A stretch of 64,000 bases of DNA, taken from the NCBI GenBank assembly GCA_006503535.1, contig QYRS01000009.1, positions 124,001-188,000 on the forward strand, written 5' to 3'. The DNA comes from Arthrinium phaeospermum (taxonomy: Eukaryota; Ascomycota; Sordariomycetes; Amphisphaeriales; Apiosporaceae). The position numbers were made by a program, and so were the translations under genes. Positions 44,870 to 55,366 of this stretch are shown here, piece after piece (the stretch's first letter is position 1; each line of letters starts with the position of its first letter). A model generated the notes under the pieces. It saw only the letters and a list, made by a program, of their open reading frames with translations, was not told the DNA's origin and made no database searches.

Positions 44870-46277
44870 ATGCATGGCCATGGTGGGGAACACCCAGAAG
44901 ATCTTGTTACCCCAGTGCTAAAGGCCTTACAGATTGCCTACGGCATCTACGAGATTCGCGGCGGGACAGCTGCTTTCCGTGATGCGATGGGTATAACGCT
45001 GAGTGGGTGCCCCGATCCCTGGCATAATTATGTTCGGCACAATGCCACGTCAATAGCGAACACGACACCACTACGAACAATAGACAACATGCAGGCGTGG
45101 GCACACTCTATACAGGCCTACGCTGAAGGGAAGACCTTGGAGCAATGGCGATCCCAGCTCCGGGGTCCTTTGCCTGAAGACATGATGTCAAGTCCCGCTT
45201 GTCATGAAATAACCGGAGTTCGAGATGATGATTGGGCAAAGGAGTGGTCAACAATCATTCAACAGATTGTCTCTGACTACAATGACGTCAGGTATGGAAA
45301 ACGACCTTTCCATAAACATTACCTGGAAGACTGTTCATACAACAGGATGTGGGACCAGCTATTGAAAGCGGCCACTAGATTGGAAGGCCCACGCCGGTCG
45401 ACTGTGATTGTGGTCGACTGTTTGGAAGTATTGAAAGATGCTACTGATACAATAGGAAACACTCTCGAGAGACTCATGGTAGACAAAGTCCGAGATATCG
45501 ACAGGTCAACATGGCAAACCATCAAACATCGGGCCTTGATCCTACAAGGGGTCCAGCACGAGATGGACCAACGCTTCCGTTCTTACGGCTCCTACGAGCG
45601 GAGTCCTTGGAACCCCTATACTTGGGGCGAGACATGGTACGTTGTTGCATCAATGATCTGGAACTCACTCACACTTTCTTTGCAGGGAGACCCGAGAAAC
45701 CAGAATCATCAGAACAGTACAGTTTAATTCGGAATGGTCACCTCCAGTCTTTAAGAGCCAGCCGACATCTACTGAGACTGTATGTGAACCATTCACAATG
45801 CTCATTGTCTTCAATCGGAAAAGGGGTCAACTAACCTGGAGGTTTTACAAGGCTACTACGAAACTTTCTCCAGCACATCTACACGCCATCACCGGATGTA
45901 CGGTCCTAATTGCCGTCATCCCCGCTATGATTGGCTGGGGACAGTCTGAATCAGGCCCGGGATCGACCGAGGACGCGGACTTCTGGTGGTTCCTGACAGG
46001 CATGGCGTTCCAGCTTCAGAGTCTGTTGATATTTGCAGTCCGCCTCTTGTTCAGCTCTTCGACAAGGCCCACGATCGGTCGACCCTGGCTACACGCGTAC
46101 GTCTGGGTCGGAATATTGTCGACCATCTCCGCCTTTCCGCTGTATCTCTGGGTGTCAGTCCGGTACAGCTCCGCCGCTGCGTTTCTGGGCAGTGTCGATG
46201 CAGCCCTGCTTCACGTACAGGTTACGCTGGCTACTTCGTTTGCCACTACCCCTGAGACGAAGCCCAAGGAGGACTAG
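44870..46277 (+). CDS. Hypothetical multi-pass membrane protein, two exons
   Basis: Not recognised. Exon 1 is 44870-45636 and exon 2 is 45686-46277, joined by a 49-nt intron (donor GTACGT, acceptor TTTGCAG) for 452 aa. The second exon reads as one open frame from the acceptor to the stop, which removes the need for a third exon. The N-terminal 260 residues are soluble, helical and Trp-rich. The C-terminal 150 residues carry about four hydrophobic helices (LHAITGCTVLIAVIPAMIGW; FWWFLTGMAFQLQSLLIFA; WLHAYVWVGILSTISAFPLY; FLGSVDAALLHVQVTLATS). The layout is like several lineage-specific fungal membrane proteins of unknown role. The start is uncertain, see the segment at 44775. Confidence 0.66.
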
Positions 46278-46539
46278 CGCGATTTACATAACAATGGGCA
46301 TGCATATCAAGACATAATTCACTGTACTAAGGCAACAATGAGATAGGTCATGTAGGAGGACTGTTGCTTGAGAATTCAGTCTGGGTCTTATGTACACAAT
46401 TCTTCCCCGTAATAGATGAGTGTGGTTGAGTTCCGTCGCTTGCGAGAGACTTTGCGACCATACCGCTCCTTTTCTTTGACTTGGGATGCTCCCTCAAAGC
46501 ACACGTGAAACCCAACCAATCGGACAGCTATTATGCCCT

Positions 46540-47121
46540 CTAGCACGCAGGCGGGTTCGCGCCCCCAAAAGCCTTGCGCAAGAAGTGGATGGCGCGCCCG
46601 TAGCTGGGCACGAGCTCCTGGCCCTTCTTGTCCCTGCAGGCGGGGACGTCGACCGTCTTGAAGACGTAGCCCTTCTTGATGCCCTTTTGCGCGTCGTGCT
46701 CGACGACGCGGGCGCGGTACTTGCCGCTGCTCTGTTCCTTCATGACCTGGCAGACGTAGTAGCCCTTGAAGTCAGACTTCTTGTCGCCGTGCAGGTCGCT
46801 CCACTGGGACGGCCACGCGGCCGGGCCGTTGATGCCGCTGGGGCCGCTCGTCACGATGTTGCGCAGGTACTGAAGGATCTCCTTCTCGGCGTCGCTGATG
46901 ATGTCGCGGCGGGCGAGGCTGTCGGCGGCGGGCTGGGCTTCCTCGCGGCGGTCGAGTATGGTGTCCATGTCGAACACGGGCTCGGGGGCGGCGACGCGCT
47001 TGTCGAGGGCCTCAACTTGCGGGACGTCGACATCGCGTGCGTCGAGTCGGTCGCCGTAGCGCAGGGCGCTGACGGCCGAGGCGCAGAGGAAGAAGAGGTA
47101 GGAGGCTTTGCTGAACTTCAT
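46540..47121 (-). CDS. Small secreted protein with Kex2-type sites
   Basis: 193 aa, single exon. Signal peptide MKFSKASYLFFLCASAVSA, then a propeptide-like segment with dibasic sites at LDKR, LDRR and LARR (about residues 41, 58 and 71). A compact C-terminal domain follows with QYLRNIVTSGPSGINGPAAW, YYVCQVMKEQ and a final NPPAC. Only three cysteines remain after the signal peptide. This looks like a processed secreted protein or effector; no family is recognised. A TATA-like element lies about 130 bp upstream of the ATG. Confidence 0.8.
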   Translation of the reverse strand: MKFSKASYLFFLCASAVSALRYGDRLDARDVDVPQVEALDKRVAAPEPVFDMDTILDRREEAQPAADSLARRDIISDAEKEILQYLRNIVTSGPSGINGPAAWPSQWSDLHGDKKSDFKGYYVCQVMKEQSSGKYRARVVEHDAQKGIKKGYVFKTVDVPACRDKKGQELVPSYGRAIHFLRKAFGGANPPAC

Positions 47122-48125
47122 GGTTGCTGGTTGTTTAGGAGGGACTGAGTATAATAGAAATTGATATAATGTTGTAGAATACGAGTTTTTGCAGTTGTGA
47201 GAGGACTGTGGTGTCTGAAGTCAAGGATATGTCCCGACGGCCAGACCCCTTTATACTCCTGACCTCTCGGTAGCCATGCAAACCTCTGGTGATGCCATAC
47301 AAGGCAAGGAGAGACACCCCCTCACTACTTTACGTAAAATTGTCAGCTATACAAGACAATAAGCCCTATTTGACGCATCTGATGCTATCTGGGTAAGTGC
47401 ATAGTATAGATGACATCTGATTCGGCGCCTCTTACTCAGGATCGTGATCATTCGTTTGTGTTGGTAACACCACGAGTCAGCGAGGTACAGCAACCTCAGC
47501 TCATGTAAGCTTACCTGAACCATTATATCTGCTCTTGTGGTCTGCGGGACTTATTAATTGGCTGACTCATTGACGTAAGAGGATTCCTGCAGATGGCGAT
47601 CCACTCCCTTGCGTGGTTCATCTTCTGGTTCATCGTGGCGTAGCCTCATTTCCCCATGGGTAAAGTCAGCCTATCCCCGCACAATACGAGGCTATACTCA
47701 CGCAATAGCACAAAGGAAACAAACGTGCAAGTAGTTGATCATCTACTGAAGAGACTCATTTTGGGGTGGCTATTAAGAATGGCGGCTGGAACGTTTGCAA
47801 CATAGCCCCCTTACGGCACAACTGAAATACGGTACAGCTGAACGAATCATCAGCTCGACAGGCAGCAACCAGCGCCCAGTGTCAGCTACCCCACAGCGGG
47901 GACCAAATTGTACACCACTCCCCCTCCATCGTTGTCATCAACCCCAGCTCACCACCGCACCTTGTGACCACGATTTGCTTTATCTGCATCACAAGCTTCT
48001 CTTCAATCTTTCTCGTTCACTGAAGTACTGTAGAAATTGTGATAAGTTCGGTGCAGGTGCACAAGCTACAGTCCTCACGCTTTAGATCGCCGAACAGAGA
48101 AAACTCAACTGGGATCTCAAATTTG
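47122..48125. other. Divergent intergenic region
   Basis: About 1 kb between the secreted protein and the kinase-like gene. Apart from the TATA element at 47250, I see only AT-rich sequence and several short GTAAG/CTTAC palindromic scraps without a pattern. Confidence 0.4.
47250..47255 (-). promoter_or_regulatory. TATA box of the 46540-47121 secreted protein gene
   Basis: On the reverse strand this reads TATAAA in the context agTATAAAggg, about 130 bp before the start codon. This fits a strongly regulated secreted-protein promoter. Confidence 0.45.
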
Positions 48126-49321
48126 ATGGCCCAACCGCTTACAAGGTATGCTCATACCCACGTGCAACTTCCGCCTTTCTCAGCACCCCACGACAATTAC
48201 GTTACTAATCACCATACTGCATGGACAGCCCATACACGAAGGGCAACATCTTGACCCTCAAAATACAACGCTCCGGGAGCAAACAAAATGCCCTTTCACC
48301 ACAGCTATCAAACGTCCGCGCCGGAGCAGAGGTGCGGGCTAGAATTCTGGACGTAATGGAGCCGTCTACCTTATCAGCCGTTGTCGTGGTCGAACTACTT
48401 GGTCAGGACCAAGAATACTGTGAGCAAAAGACCACCGGTGATGCTCCTGCCGCGCCCCCTGCGCCAAGGATGGTCTTGAAGGTCTACGACCGCCAGTTTG
48501 CCCCGGAACTACGTGACTTCAAAGAACAGACGGGCGCTGCCACTCTTGAGAGCGAAGACCAGTACCGGGCCTTTCTGCGCCGCCCGGGCGCCATGTCCCA
48601 GTTCCTAGCAGACCATGGCGAGAACGGACAATGGGCGTACGAAACCGACGGGGAATGGACCACGCCGAGGCGCGAGGCGTACTTCTACGCCGAGTCCGCC
48701 AAGATGCACGAGTGTGAGCTCAAGGTCTACGACCGCCTCGTCGAGCTGCAAGGCGTCCACGTCCCCACGCTCTTGGCGGATATCAGACTGGTCCCACAAG
48801 GATCAGGGGAGTCGGCCGAGTACACTGAACTACGAGCCATTCTCCTCGAATACATCCCCGGCTTCCCTCTGCACGACCTCGTCGCCGAGACGCCCGAGGC
48901 GGACTGGGCGGCCATCGGCGACCAGGCCATCGAGGCGGTGCGCAAGATCATCGACCACGAGTTCATCAACTTTGACTACATGCCCCGAAACACGCTCGTC
49001 GTCCGTCGAGACCCTGATGGCGGTGCCGCAAATCCCTCCACGTCCTCGTCATCGTCTTCGTACCAGGTCTTCTACGTAGACTTCGCCCAGTGCCGGTTCC
49101 GCGACCCGTCCGAGTCGGACGAGGTGTGGCGGGAGAACAAGCGGCAGCGCGACGAGGAGGGGGCCGTGGGCTACCTGCTCGCCGGCCGCATCGCCTACGC
49201 CAAGGGCAAGAAGGGCAAGAAGTACAAGGGGCCGCTTCCGCTGCCTTGGACGTATACGCCGTCCGGTCGGTTTGAGGGGGAGTACATTGAGCTATACGAC
49301 AATGCGGAGCTGACGGAATGA
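48126..49321 (+). CDS. Protein kinase-like fold protein (atypical, APH-like)
   Basis: Exon 1 is only 20 nt (48126-48145, MAQPLT plus two bases) and exon 2 is 48229-49321 (370 aa). The 83-nt intron has donor GTATGC. The fold is kinase-like: a hydrophobic beta lobe with MVLKVYDRQFAPEL, where the Lys may be the ATP-binding lysine; HECELKVYDRLVELQGVHVP; ILLEYIPGFPLHDL as the hinge; FINFDYMPRNTLV as the degenerate catalytic loop with Asp and Asn; and YVDFAQCRFR in place of DFG. No glycine-rich loop is visible. Such fungal proteins are numerous and uncharacterised. It may be a small-molecule kinase or a pseudokinase. Confidence 0.8.
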
Positions 49322-50813
49322 GGTTTGCAGCCTCTCCATCGAAGATGAGTTCTAGATTCAGCCTTACCAGTTGGTGCACATGGACCCCAGAGCTCAAGAA
49401 GACCACACAGTCCGGAATGGTAGTCGCGACTCTAATTGGGACTGCCGACTTGCTGTACTGCGACTTGCGAAACGCCCCATTTGCACCGGCGGTAAGAATG
49501 TGATCATGGACCTTGGCTGGGGACTAGCTTTTCTTGATCCGGTCCTCATCGAGACCGAGGCGCACGGAGTGAAGCCGACAAGCTTCCGACAATGCGGCAA
49601 TTGACAATTGACCATTCTCCCACCGCCCTGTTTCGTGATGAAGTCGAAGCAACGTGAACTCCCAATCTGGCTCTGCCGCTGCCGTCTTGGTTACTTCAGG
49701 GGCTGCTTCGGGGGACATTGGCCCACTTTACCCGGCTAGCGGCATCGCCATTCGTTGACCAAAGTCAAAGGACATTGGACGCCGGCCCATGCTTTCAGAA
49801 CAATGGGATGGGAGACTGTTTTATCGCAAACCCATCATTGGAAATAGAGCGCCATTCACTTTTCTAAGTAATCAATCATTTCGAAGTTGCTGGCATTAAA
49901 ACTTAATGGAGGATATTTGTAGGCATCTTGGTGTTACTGCAGGACAGAATGAGTGTGGTAGCGCAGTAGCTTTATGTACGACCCTTGGGCCCCGTTCAAT
50001 CAAAGCAAGCGGCAGATTTTGAGCTGAAAGGTCACCCCCAAGTCCCTTCCTTACCCACCTGCACCAGGGAAGAACTTGATTTGTACGCGTCAGTTAGTCC
50101 TGCCAAGTCTGCTAGTCTGGCCAGAAGAAGACAAGAAGATTGAAGACATTGAACAAATCCAGCTTGGATTGATATGACAGCTGCCGATTGCCGATTGAAT
50201 GGGACCCGCGATGATCAGGCACCCAATCAGAGGGCTCCATGGACGATGCCGGCGCCAGATCGCCAAGCTTCCAAGAAGGAGGCCTGGCTTCGAATCAAAC
50301 ATGAACTGGGCAACGTGGGTGGCACGAAGAGGAGGTTTCTGTCGCACATGCGACATGCGGGCGCACGCAGTTGATTCAGAGGTACTTACAGGTAGTCGAT
50401 TTGAGCCTGGCGTGCTGCAGCATGCGGTTTAGCTGGCCGCTAGAGGCTAGAGTTGGGCTCGTCGCAGGTGGGCGTGCAATCAAACTTCCCGCATTCCCAC
50501 CCGGCCAGACCTTAAAAATACATAACAATGAAATCAATAGTGTGAGAAGAGGCAGAGAGAGAGGCCTCTTGCCTGGTCTGTTTGCTGCTATGACGACGTC
50601 GACGCACAGCGGGCTGGTGTTTATCGTCATTTCTCACCAACCACACCACCCTACCATCACTTCCCGACTTCCATACCACTAGCATCTTTCCATCCATCGC
50701 ATACCGTACTCCATCAATCGGTCTGATCTATTTTTTCTTTGTTCATTTGCATTTGCTCGGTTCTTCGGTTCATGCGCCAAAGTGCAATTGACTTCTGAAC
50801 GGGCGCGCCCAAG
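49322..50813. other. Intergenic region upstream of PNS1
   Basis: About 1.5 kb. A CCAAT at 50223-50227 and an AT-rich stretch (cttaaaaatacataac) near 50510-50525 may belong to the PNS1 promoter. No convincing coding sequence is seen. Confidence 0.4.
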
Positions 50814-52608
50814 ATGTCGTACAACCCGTCCGGGCAGGCGAATGGTTATTACAACCAGCAGCCGCCTCCGCAGCAGGGCGGCTATTACCAGCAGCAACCT
50901 TATGGCCAGCCACCTCCTCAGCAGGGCTACGGAGGTCCGCCGCCTCAACAACAACAGCAGGCCTATGCCACCGATGGCCACGAGAAGACGACGTTTGACC
51001 AGACTTTCAAAGTCGAGAAGCCCAAGTGGAATGACCTCTGGGCTGGCATCCTGGTCCGTGCATTCCTTCCTCTTCAATACCTCCTACCTATGCCATCTAC
51101 ATGATGCATACTTTCATCTTATCCCACGTCGTCGATACATAGAATATCACCTGCTAACTCATACAGTTCCTCCTCGTCTGCGCCGGTTTCGTCGTCGTCT
51201 CGGCCTTCTCGCTGCAGGGCTACAGCGCCGCCAAGCGCTTCAATGGCGGCGGCATCTACGACGGCGCCCAGTCCGTCGGCCTCAACACCAACACCATCGT
51301 CCTGTTCCTCTTTGTGCTCTGCGTCGCGCTGATCTTCAGCTATGCCTACGTCTGGTGCGCCCGCCTCTTCCCCAAGCAGTTCATCTGGATCACGGGCATC
51401 CTCAACATCGTCTTCGGCCTCGTGACCGCCATCTACATGCTGGCCCGCCACTACTACTCGGGCGGCATCGTCTTTCTGATATTTGTCGCCTTCCTCATCT
51501 TCGCCTTCATCACGTGGATTCCCCGCATCCCCTTCAGCGCCCTCATGCTCAAGACCTCGGTCGACGTGTCCAAGAGCTACGGCCACGTCTACCTGGTCAG
51601 CTTCCTCGGCGGCCTGCTGGCGACGGCGCTGGCCGCCTGGTACAGCATCACCTTTGTCGCCGTCTACGCCAAATACCAACCGGGCCAGAACCCGGCCTGC
51701 AGCCAGGGCGTCGGCGGCTGCAGCTCCGGCAAGGTGACGGGCCTGCTCGTCTTCGTCACGTTCGCCATGTACTGGATCTCCGAGTGGCTCAAGAACACGA
51801 TCCACACCTCCATCTCGGGCGTCTACGGGTCCTGGTACTTCCACCCCCACGCCCCGCCGTCCGGCGCGACCCGGGGCGCCCTGAAGCGGTCCCTGACCTA
51901 CAGCTTCGGCAGCATCAGTCTGGGCAGTCTGGTCGTGGCCATTATCAACTTCCTCCGCCAGGTCTGCTCTATGGCGCAGCGGCAAGAGGCTGCCGACGGC
52001 AACATTTTGGGCTCCATCATGTTTTGTGTACTGGGCTGCTTCATTGGACTTCTTGATGTAAGTTATTTGCTGGCTGTTCTTGGATTACATGCTGACATTG
52101 TGTAGTGGGCCGTTCAGTTCCTGAACCGATACGCCTTCTCGTACATTGCGCTTTACGGAAAGGCCTACATCCCTGCCGCCAAAGACACTTGGAAGTACGT
52201 ATTCAACGCTGTTGCTTTTCTTCGGCAATCCACCTTGCTAACATGAACACCAGCATGATCAAGCAGCGCGGCATCGACGCGCTCGTCAACGAGTGCCTGA
52301 TCGGCCCCGTGCTGAGCATGGGCGCCACGTTTGTCGCGTACGCGTGCGCCCTGATGGCGTACCTGTACATGATCTTCACGCACCCGGCGTACAACGCGGA
52401 CGGCACGTACACGCCCGTGGTGGTGGCCATTGCGTTCGTCATCGGGCTGCAGATCTGCAACATCTTCACGACGCCCATCAGCAGCGGCATCGACACCATC
52501 TTCGTCGCCGCCGCCTGGCAGCCCGAGGTGCTGTACCGCGAGCACCCGGAGCTCTACCAGGCCATGGTCCAGGTGTACCCGCAGGTTCAGCAGGCTATCC
52601 ATCCTTGA
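50814..52608 (+). CDS. PNS1: Choline-transporter-like membrane protein
   Basis: Plasma-membrane protein of the CTL/SLC44 family (yeast Pns1); the transported substrate in fungi is unsettled. Four exons: 50814-51053, 51167-52057, 52106-52194 and 52254-52608 (524 aa), all joined in frame. The N terminus is Gln/Pro/Tyr-rich and cytosolic (about 70 residues), followed by PKWNDLWAGILFLLVCAGFV at the start of the first membrane helix. About ten hydrophobic helices follow. Family signatures in the C-terminal half are NRYAFSYIALYGKAYIPAAK and LIGPVLSMGATFVAYACAL. The length is as usual for fungal Pns1 proteins. Confidence 0.95.
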
Positions 52609-53017
52609 GAGATCCTTGAGAGAGTGGTTCTATCGGTATGAAGCTAGGCTCGTTCTATCGAGATTGAAATGGATGCGGAAACACCTGATATTGGCAACAT
52701 CAGTTTCACGATTTGGTTCAGAATACTAGTTCCGGTAACCAACATGAGTTCAAGTAGGAAACCTATAATGTCTAATGCGGAAACCGTCGTCTTATTACGC
52801 GGAGTGCATGAGGGGATTCACATCAGGCGTAGAAGAAGAGTGACAGCATTTACTCGTAGGGTTTAACGTAGAATTTTGGTTATATTCATGAACATATAAA
52901 AACAGATAAACAGACGCTTGCTTGCTAAAAACAGAAAAACACAACGAGATGGGTCCCGCGCCTAACCGCATGGTCCAGGGGATAGCCCATTGCTCATGGA
53001 GTTCTCTCGGGGAGGGC
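52609..53017. other. Convergent gap between PNS1 and the His-heptad gene
   Basis: 409 bp of AT-rich sequence, presumably the two 3' UTRs. Nothing else is seen. Confidence 0.4.
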
Positions 53018-55366
53018 TCAAAAGATCTCGACAAGCCACCTCACCCCCAGGAATATCAGAACCGCAATACCCACGAGGACGCCCACAGTGCCGAAGAAAC
53101 CATACTTGATCGCCAGGATGATCCCGACAGCACCGATAGCGGCGATGCCGATGGCGACGAGAAAAAAGACGAAGATCTGAAAGAAGGCATCGCCAATCTC
53201 CCGCAGCTTGTGCCGGAACCGCTGCCACGGGCTGAGGTGGGGCAGCCGCCGCGTGCCCCGGAGGCGGGGGAAGTCGCTCTTGGCGTCGGTGACCGTCTGG
53301 ATCCATTCCTGCACGTAGTCGGCCCGCTGGTCGGTGGCCTCGGCCCGGGCGTGGAGCTGACCGATGTCGTCCCGGGCCTGCTGCCGCTCGGCCTCGCGGA
53401 GGACGCTGGCGCCGTGCAGGCGCGTCAGCTCGGCCCGGACGGTCCAGGGGACGTCGGCCTCGGTCTGGGGCCGGTTGTTCTGGGCTTCGGTGGCGGCGGC
53501 GAGGCCCTCGGTCAGGGTGGTGATTTGGCCTTGCTGGGCGGCTTGGCCTTCGGTCAGGGTGGTGATTTGGCCTTGTTGGGTGGCTTGGCCTTCGGTCAGC
53601 CTGGCGAGCCCCCCGTCCAGCCCGTCGAACCGGCCGTCGTGGTGCTCCAGCCGGCCGCGGTGGATCTGGAACTGGTCGTCGTGGCCCTGGAGCTGGCCCT
53701 CGTAGCCGTCGAGGCGGCTGCGGTGGGCGCGCAGCTGCTTGTCGTGGTCCTCGAGGTGGGTCTGGTGGCCCTGCAGCGAGTCCACCTGCTCCTGGATCCG
53801 GCGGGCGTCCGTGTCCAGGCGCGCGGCGTGGTCGCCGAGGGCCGTGTCGTGGCCGGCGAGGCGGTTGCCGTGGCCGGCGAGGCGGTTGTCGTGGCCGGCG
53901 AGGGCCGTATCGTGGCCGTTGAGGCGGTTGTCGGCGTCTTCGTGGCGCTCTCTATACAGGTTCAGCCGCCGGAGCTGTTCGGTCAGCCGGGTGTCGTGAT
54001 TGCCCAGTTGGGTGCGATGCTCGTCCAGCCCGGTGCCATGATCTTCCAGCCGGGTGTTTAGCCCGCCCAGCCAGTCGTTGTGACCGTCCATCCGGGCTTT
54101 GTGCTCGTCCATCTGGGTTTTGTGCTCGCCCAGCCGGGTGTTGTGCTCGCCCAGCCGGGTGTTGTGCTCGTCAAGCCGGGTGTTGTGTCCCTCCAGCAGG
54201 TTGGTGTGGTCGCGCAGCTGGATAACCACACCACCCAGCTGGGCGGTGTGCTGGTCGGAGCTTGTTTCCAGATCAGCGATGGGTCTATCGCAACAGGTGC
54301 ACATCTCGCCGTCGGCGTGGGTGCCGGTTCCCGAGGTTTCTTGTTGTCCCGCCCCGCCTGCGCCGCCTTGACTTTTATTCCTTCTGCTCCTCGGCCGAAT
54401 CTTGTTAAATATGTCACTCATACCCACGAAGACCAGCAAATCCATCATTCCCTCGCTGCCGCCGTTGGCGGCGTCATCGGCGACCTGTTCCAATTTCTCC
54501 CTCTCCTTGTCATCGAGGGTTTTCAGGAATTTCTCTGCTTCGTTGTCGGTCCTGGGACGCGCCGGCGTGCCCGTATCCAAACCCCCCAGCGCGGAGTCGT
54601 CGTCGAAGTTGGTGTCAGTGTCCAAGCCGCCACTGAAGTCGCTGGCGTTCGCGACCTCGCTCAGACCACTGGGGCCGCGCCCCTGACTGCCAAACAAACC
54701 GCCTGTGCCCTGTCGGCGCGAAGGGGTTTCAAAGGGATTCGACCCGAAGCCGACGCGGAACCTGGGAGCGACAGACGACCCCGGTTGGCTACCATAGCCA
54801 CTATCGTCCGCCCCCGTGCTGACGCCGCTCTTATCCGTTCTCGGGCGGTCGAGACCCATGGTGACGTCGAGGTCGTCTGACGTCGTGGTCGAGTCCCAAC
54901 CATTAAAAGGTGTATACCCGTCGTCGTCCCCGAAAAAGAGCACGTTTAAGTTGGAAGATAGTGTGGTTTGGTCCCAAGGAAAGGGCGTTTTTTTCCGCGG
55001 TGTATACCCGTTGCTGCCAGCGCCGTCCCTGCTCTCTTCTTGTTCATCTTCTTGTTCATCTTCTTGTTCATCTTCTTGTTCATCTTCTTGTTCATCTCCT
55101 TGTTCATCTCCTGGTCGATCCCCTTGTTCATCTCCTGGTTGTTCCCCTGGTCGATCTCCTGGTTGTTCCCCTGGTTGATCCCCTGGTCGATCCCCTTGTC
55201 CATCTCCTGGTTGATCTCCTGGTTGATCTCCCGGATCGCCTGTTTCAACGACGCCCGCATCCGCTGTCTCGGCGACAGGCTCGGGCGGGCTGGGGTTAGC
55301 TACCGGATTGGTGATGACATTACCCTGTCCCTCGCCGCCACCACCTGAAGTGGGTTGATCAGACAT
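53018..55366 (-). CDS. Tail-anchored coiled-coil protein with 31 His-containing heptads, function unknown
   Basis: Not recognised as a known family. Single exon of 782 aa from ATG 55366. Parts in order: Gly-rich start; acidic 5-residue repeats at residues 43-111 (GDQPG-like then EDEQE-like); a disordered stretch with FGSNPFETPSRR; a CTCC cluster shortly before the repeats; 31 consecutive heptads at residues 373-589 with Leu/Met at position 5 and His at position 1 in 22 of them (HNTRLGE is typical); two 14-residue LTEGQAAQQGQITT repeats; a further helical region; and a C-terminal hydrophobic region of about 57 residues forming two membrane helices. The heptads have no phase break, so a long rod is likely, about 30 nm if fully helical. 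It should be cytosolic, anchored by its C terminus. There is no signal peptide. Confidence 0.82.
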   Translation of the reverse strand: MSDQPTSGGGGEGQGNVITNPVANPSPPEPVAETADAGVVETGDPGDQPGDQPGDGQGDRPGDQPGEQPGDRPGEQPGDEQGDRPGDEQGDEQEDEQEDEQEDEQEDEQEESRDGAGSNGYTPRKKTPFPWDQTTLSSNLNVLFFGDDDGYTPFNGWDSTTTSDDLDVTMGLDRPRTDKSGVSTGADDSGYGSQPGSSVAPRFRVGFGSNPFETPSRRQGTGGLFGSQGRGPSGLSEVANASDFSGGLDTDTNFDDDSALGGLDTGTPARPRTDNEAEKFLKTLDDKEREKLEQVADDAANGGSEGMMDLLVFVGMSDIFNKIRPRSRRNKSQGGAGGAGQQETSGTGTHADGEMCTCCDRPIADLETSSDQHTAQLGGVVIQLRDHTNLLEGHNTRLDEHNTRLGEHNTRLGEHKTQMDEHKARMDGHNDWLGGLNTRLEDHGTGLDEHRTQLGNHDTRLTEQLRRLNLYRERHEDADNRLNGHDTALAGHDNRLAGHGNRLAGHDTALGDHAARLDTDARRIQEQVDSLQGHQTHLEDHDKQLRAHRSRLDGYEGQLQGHDDQFQIHRGRLEHHDGRFDGLDGGLARLTEGQATQQGQITTLTEGQAAQQGQITTLTEGLAAATEAQNNRPQTEADVPWTVRAELTRLHGASVLREAERQQARDDIGQLHARAEATDQRADYVQEWIQTVTDAKSDFPRLRGTRRLPHLSPWQRFRHKLREIGDAFFQIFVFFLVAIGIAAIGAVGIILAIKYGFFGTVGVLVGIAVLIFLGVRWLVEIF
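53516..53599 (-). repeat. Two 42-bp tandem coding repeats
   Basis: Two nearly identical 14-residue units (LTEGQATQQGQITT and LTEGQAAQQGQITT) follow directly after the heptads, with a third, diverged partial copy after them. Confidence 0.85.
53600..54250 (-). repeat. 21-bp tandem coding repeats (heptads)
   Basis: Thirty-one consecutive 21-bp units encode the heptads. Some neighbours are near identical (three HNTRL units around 54120-54185, and HDNRLAG/HGNRLAG around 53870-53910), showing recent slippage within an older array. Confidence 0.85.
55034..55240 (-). repeat. 15-bp minisatellite encoding acidic pentapeptides
   Basis: About 14 units of 15 bp encode Gly-Asp-Gln-Pro-Gly variants grading into Glu-Asp-Glu-Gln-Glu (residues 43-111). 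The last five copies are almost identical at DNA level (ttcttgttcatcttc on the plus strand), which suggests ongoing copy-number change. Confidence 0.85.

Noticed and set aside
45780..45841. Possible second intron in the 44870 membrane-protein gene
   Set aside because: An alternative reading uses donor GTATGT at 45780 and branch CTAAC, but then exon phases do not close. Reading straight through from the acceptor at 45685 gives one open frame to the stop.
50260..50310. tRNA-like B box (ttcgaatc)
   Set aside because: The flanking sequence cannot form acceptor or anticodon stems, and no A box lies at the right distance.
52922..54061. 379-codon open frame on the plus strand
   Set aside because: Antisense to the His-heptad gene; the minus frame has regular heptads and membrane helices.
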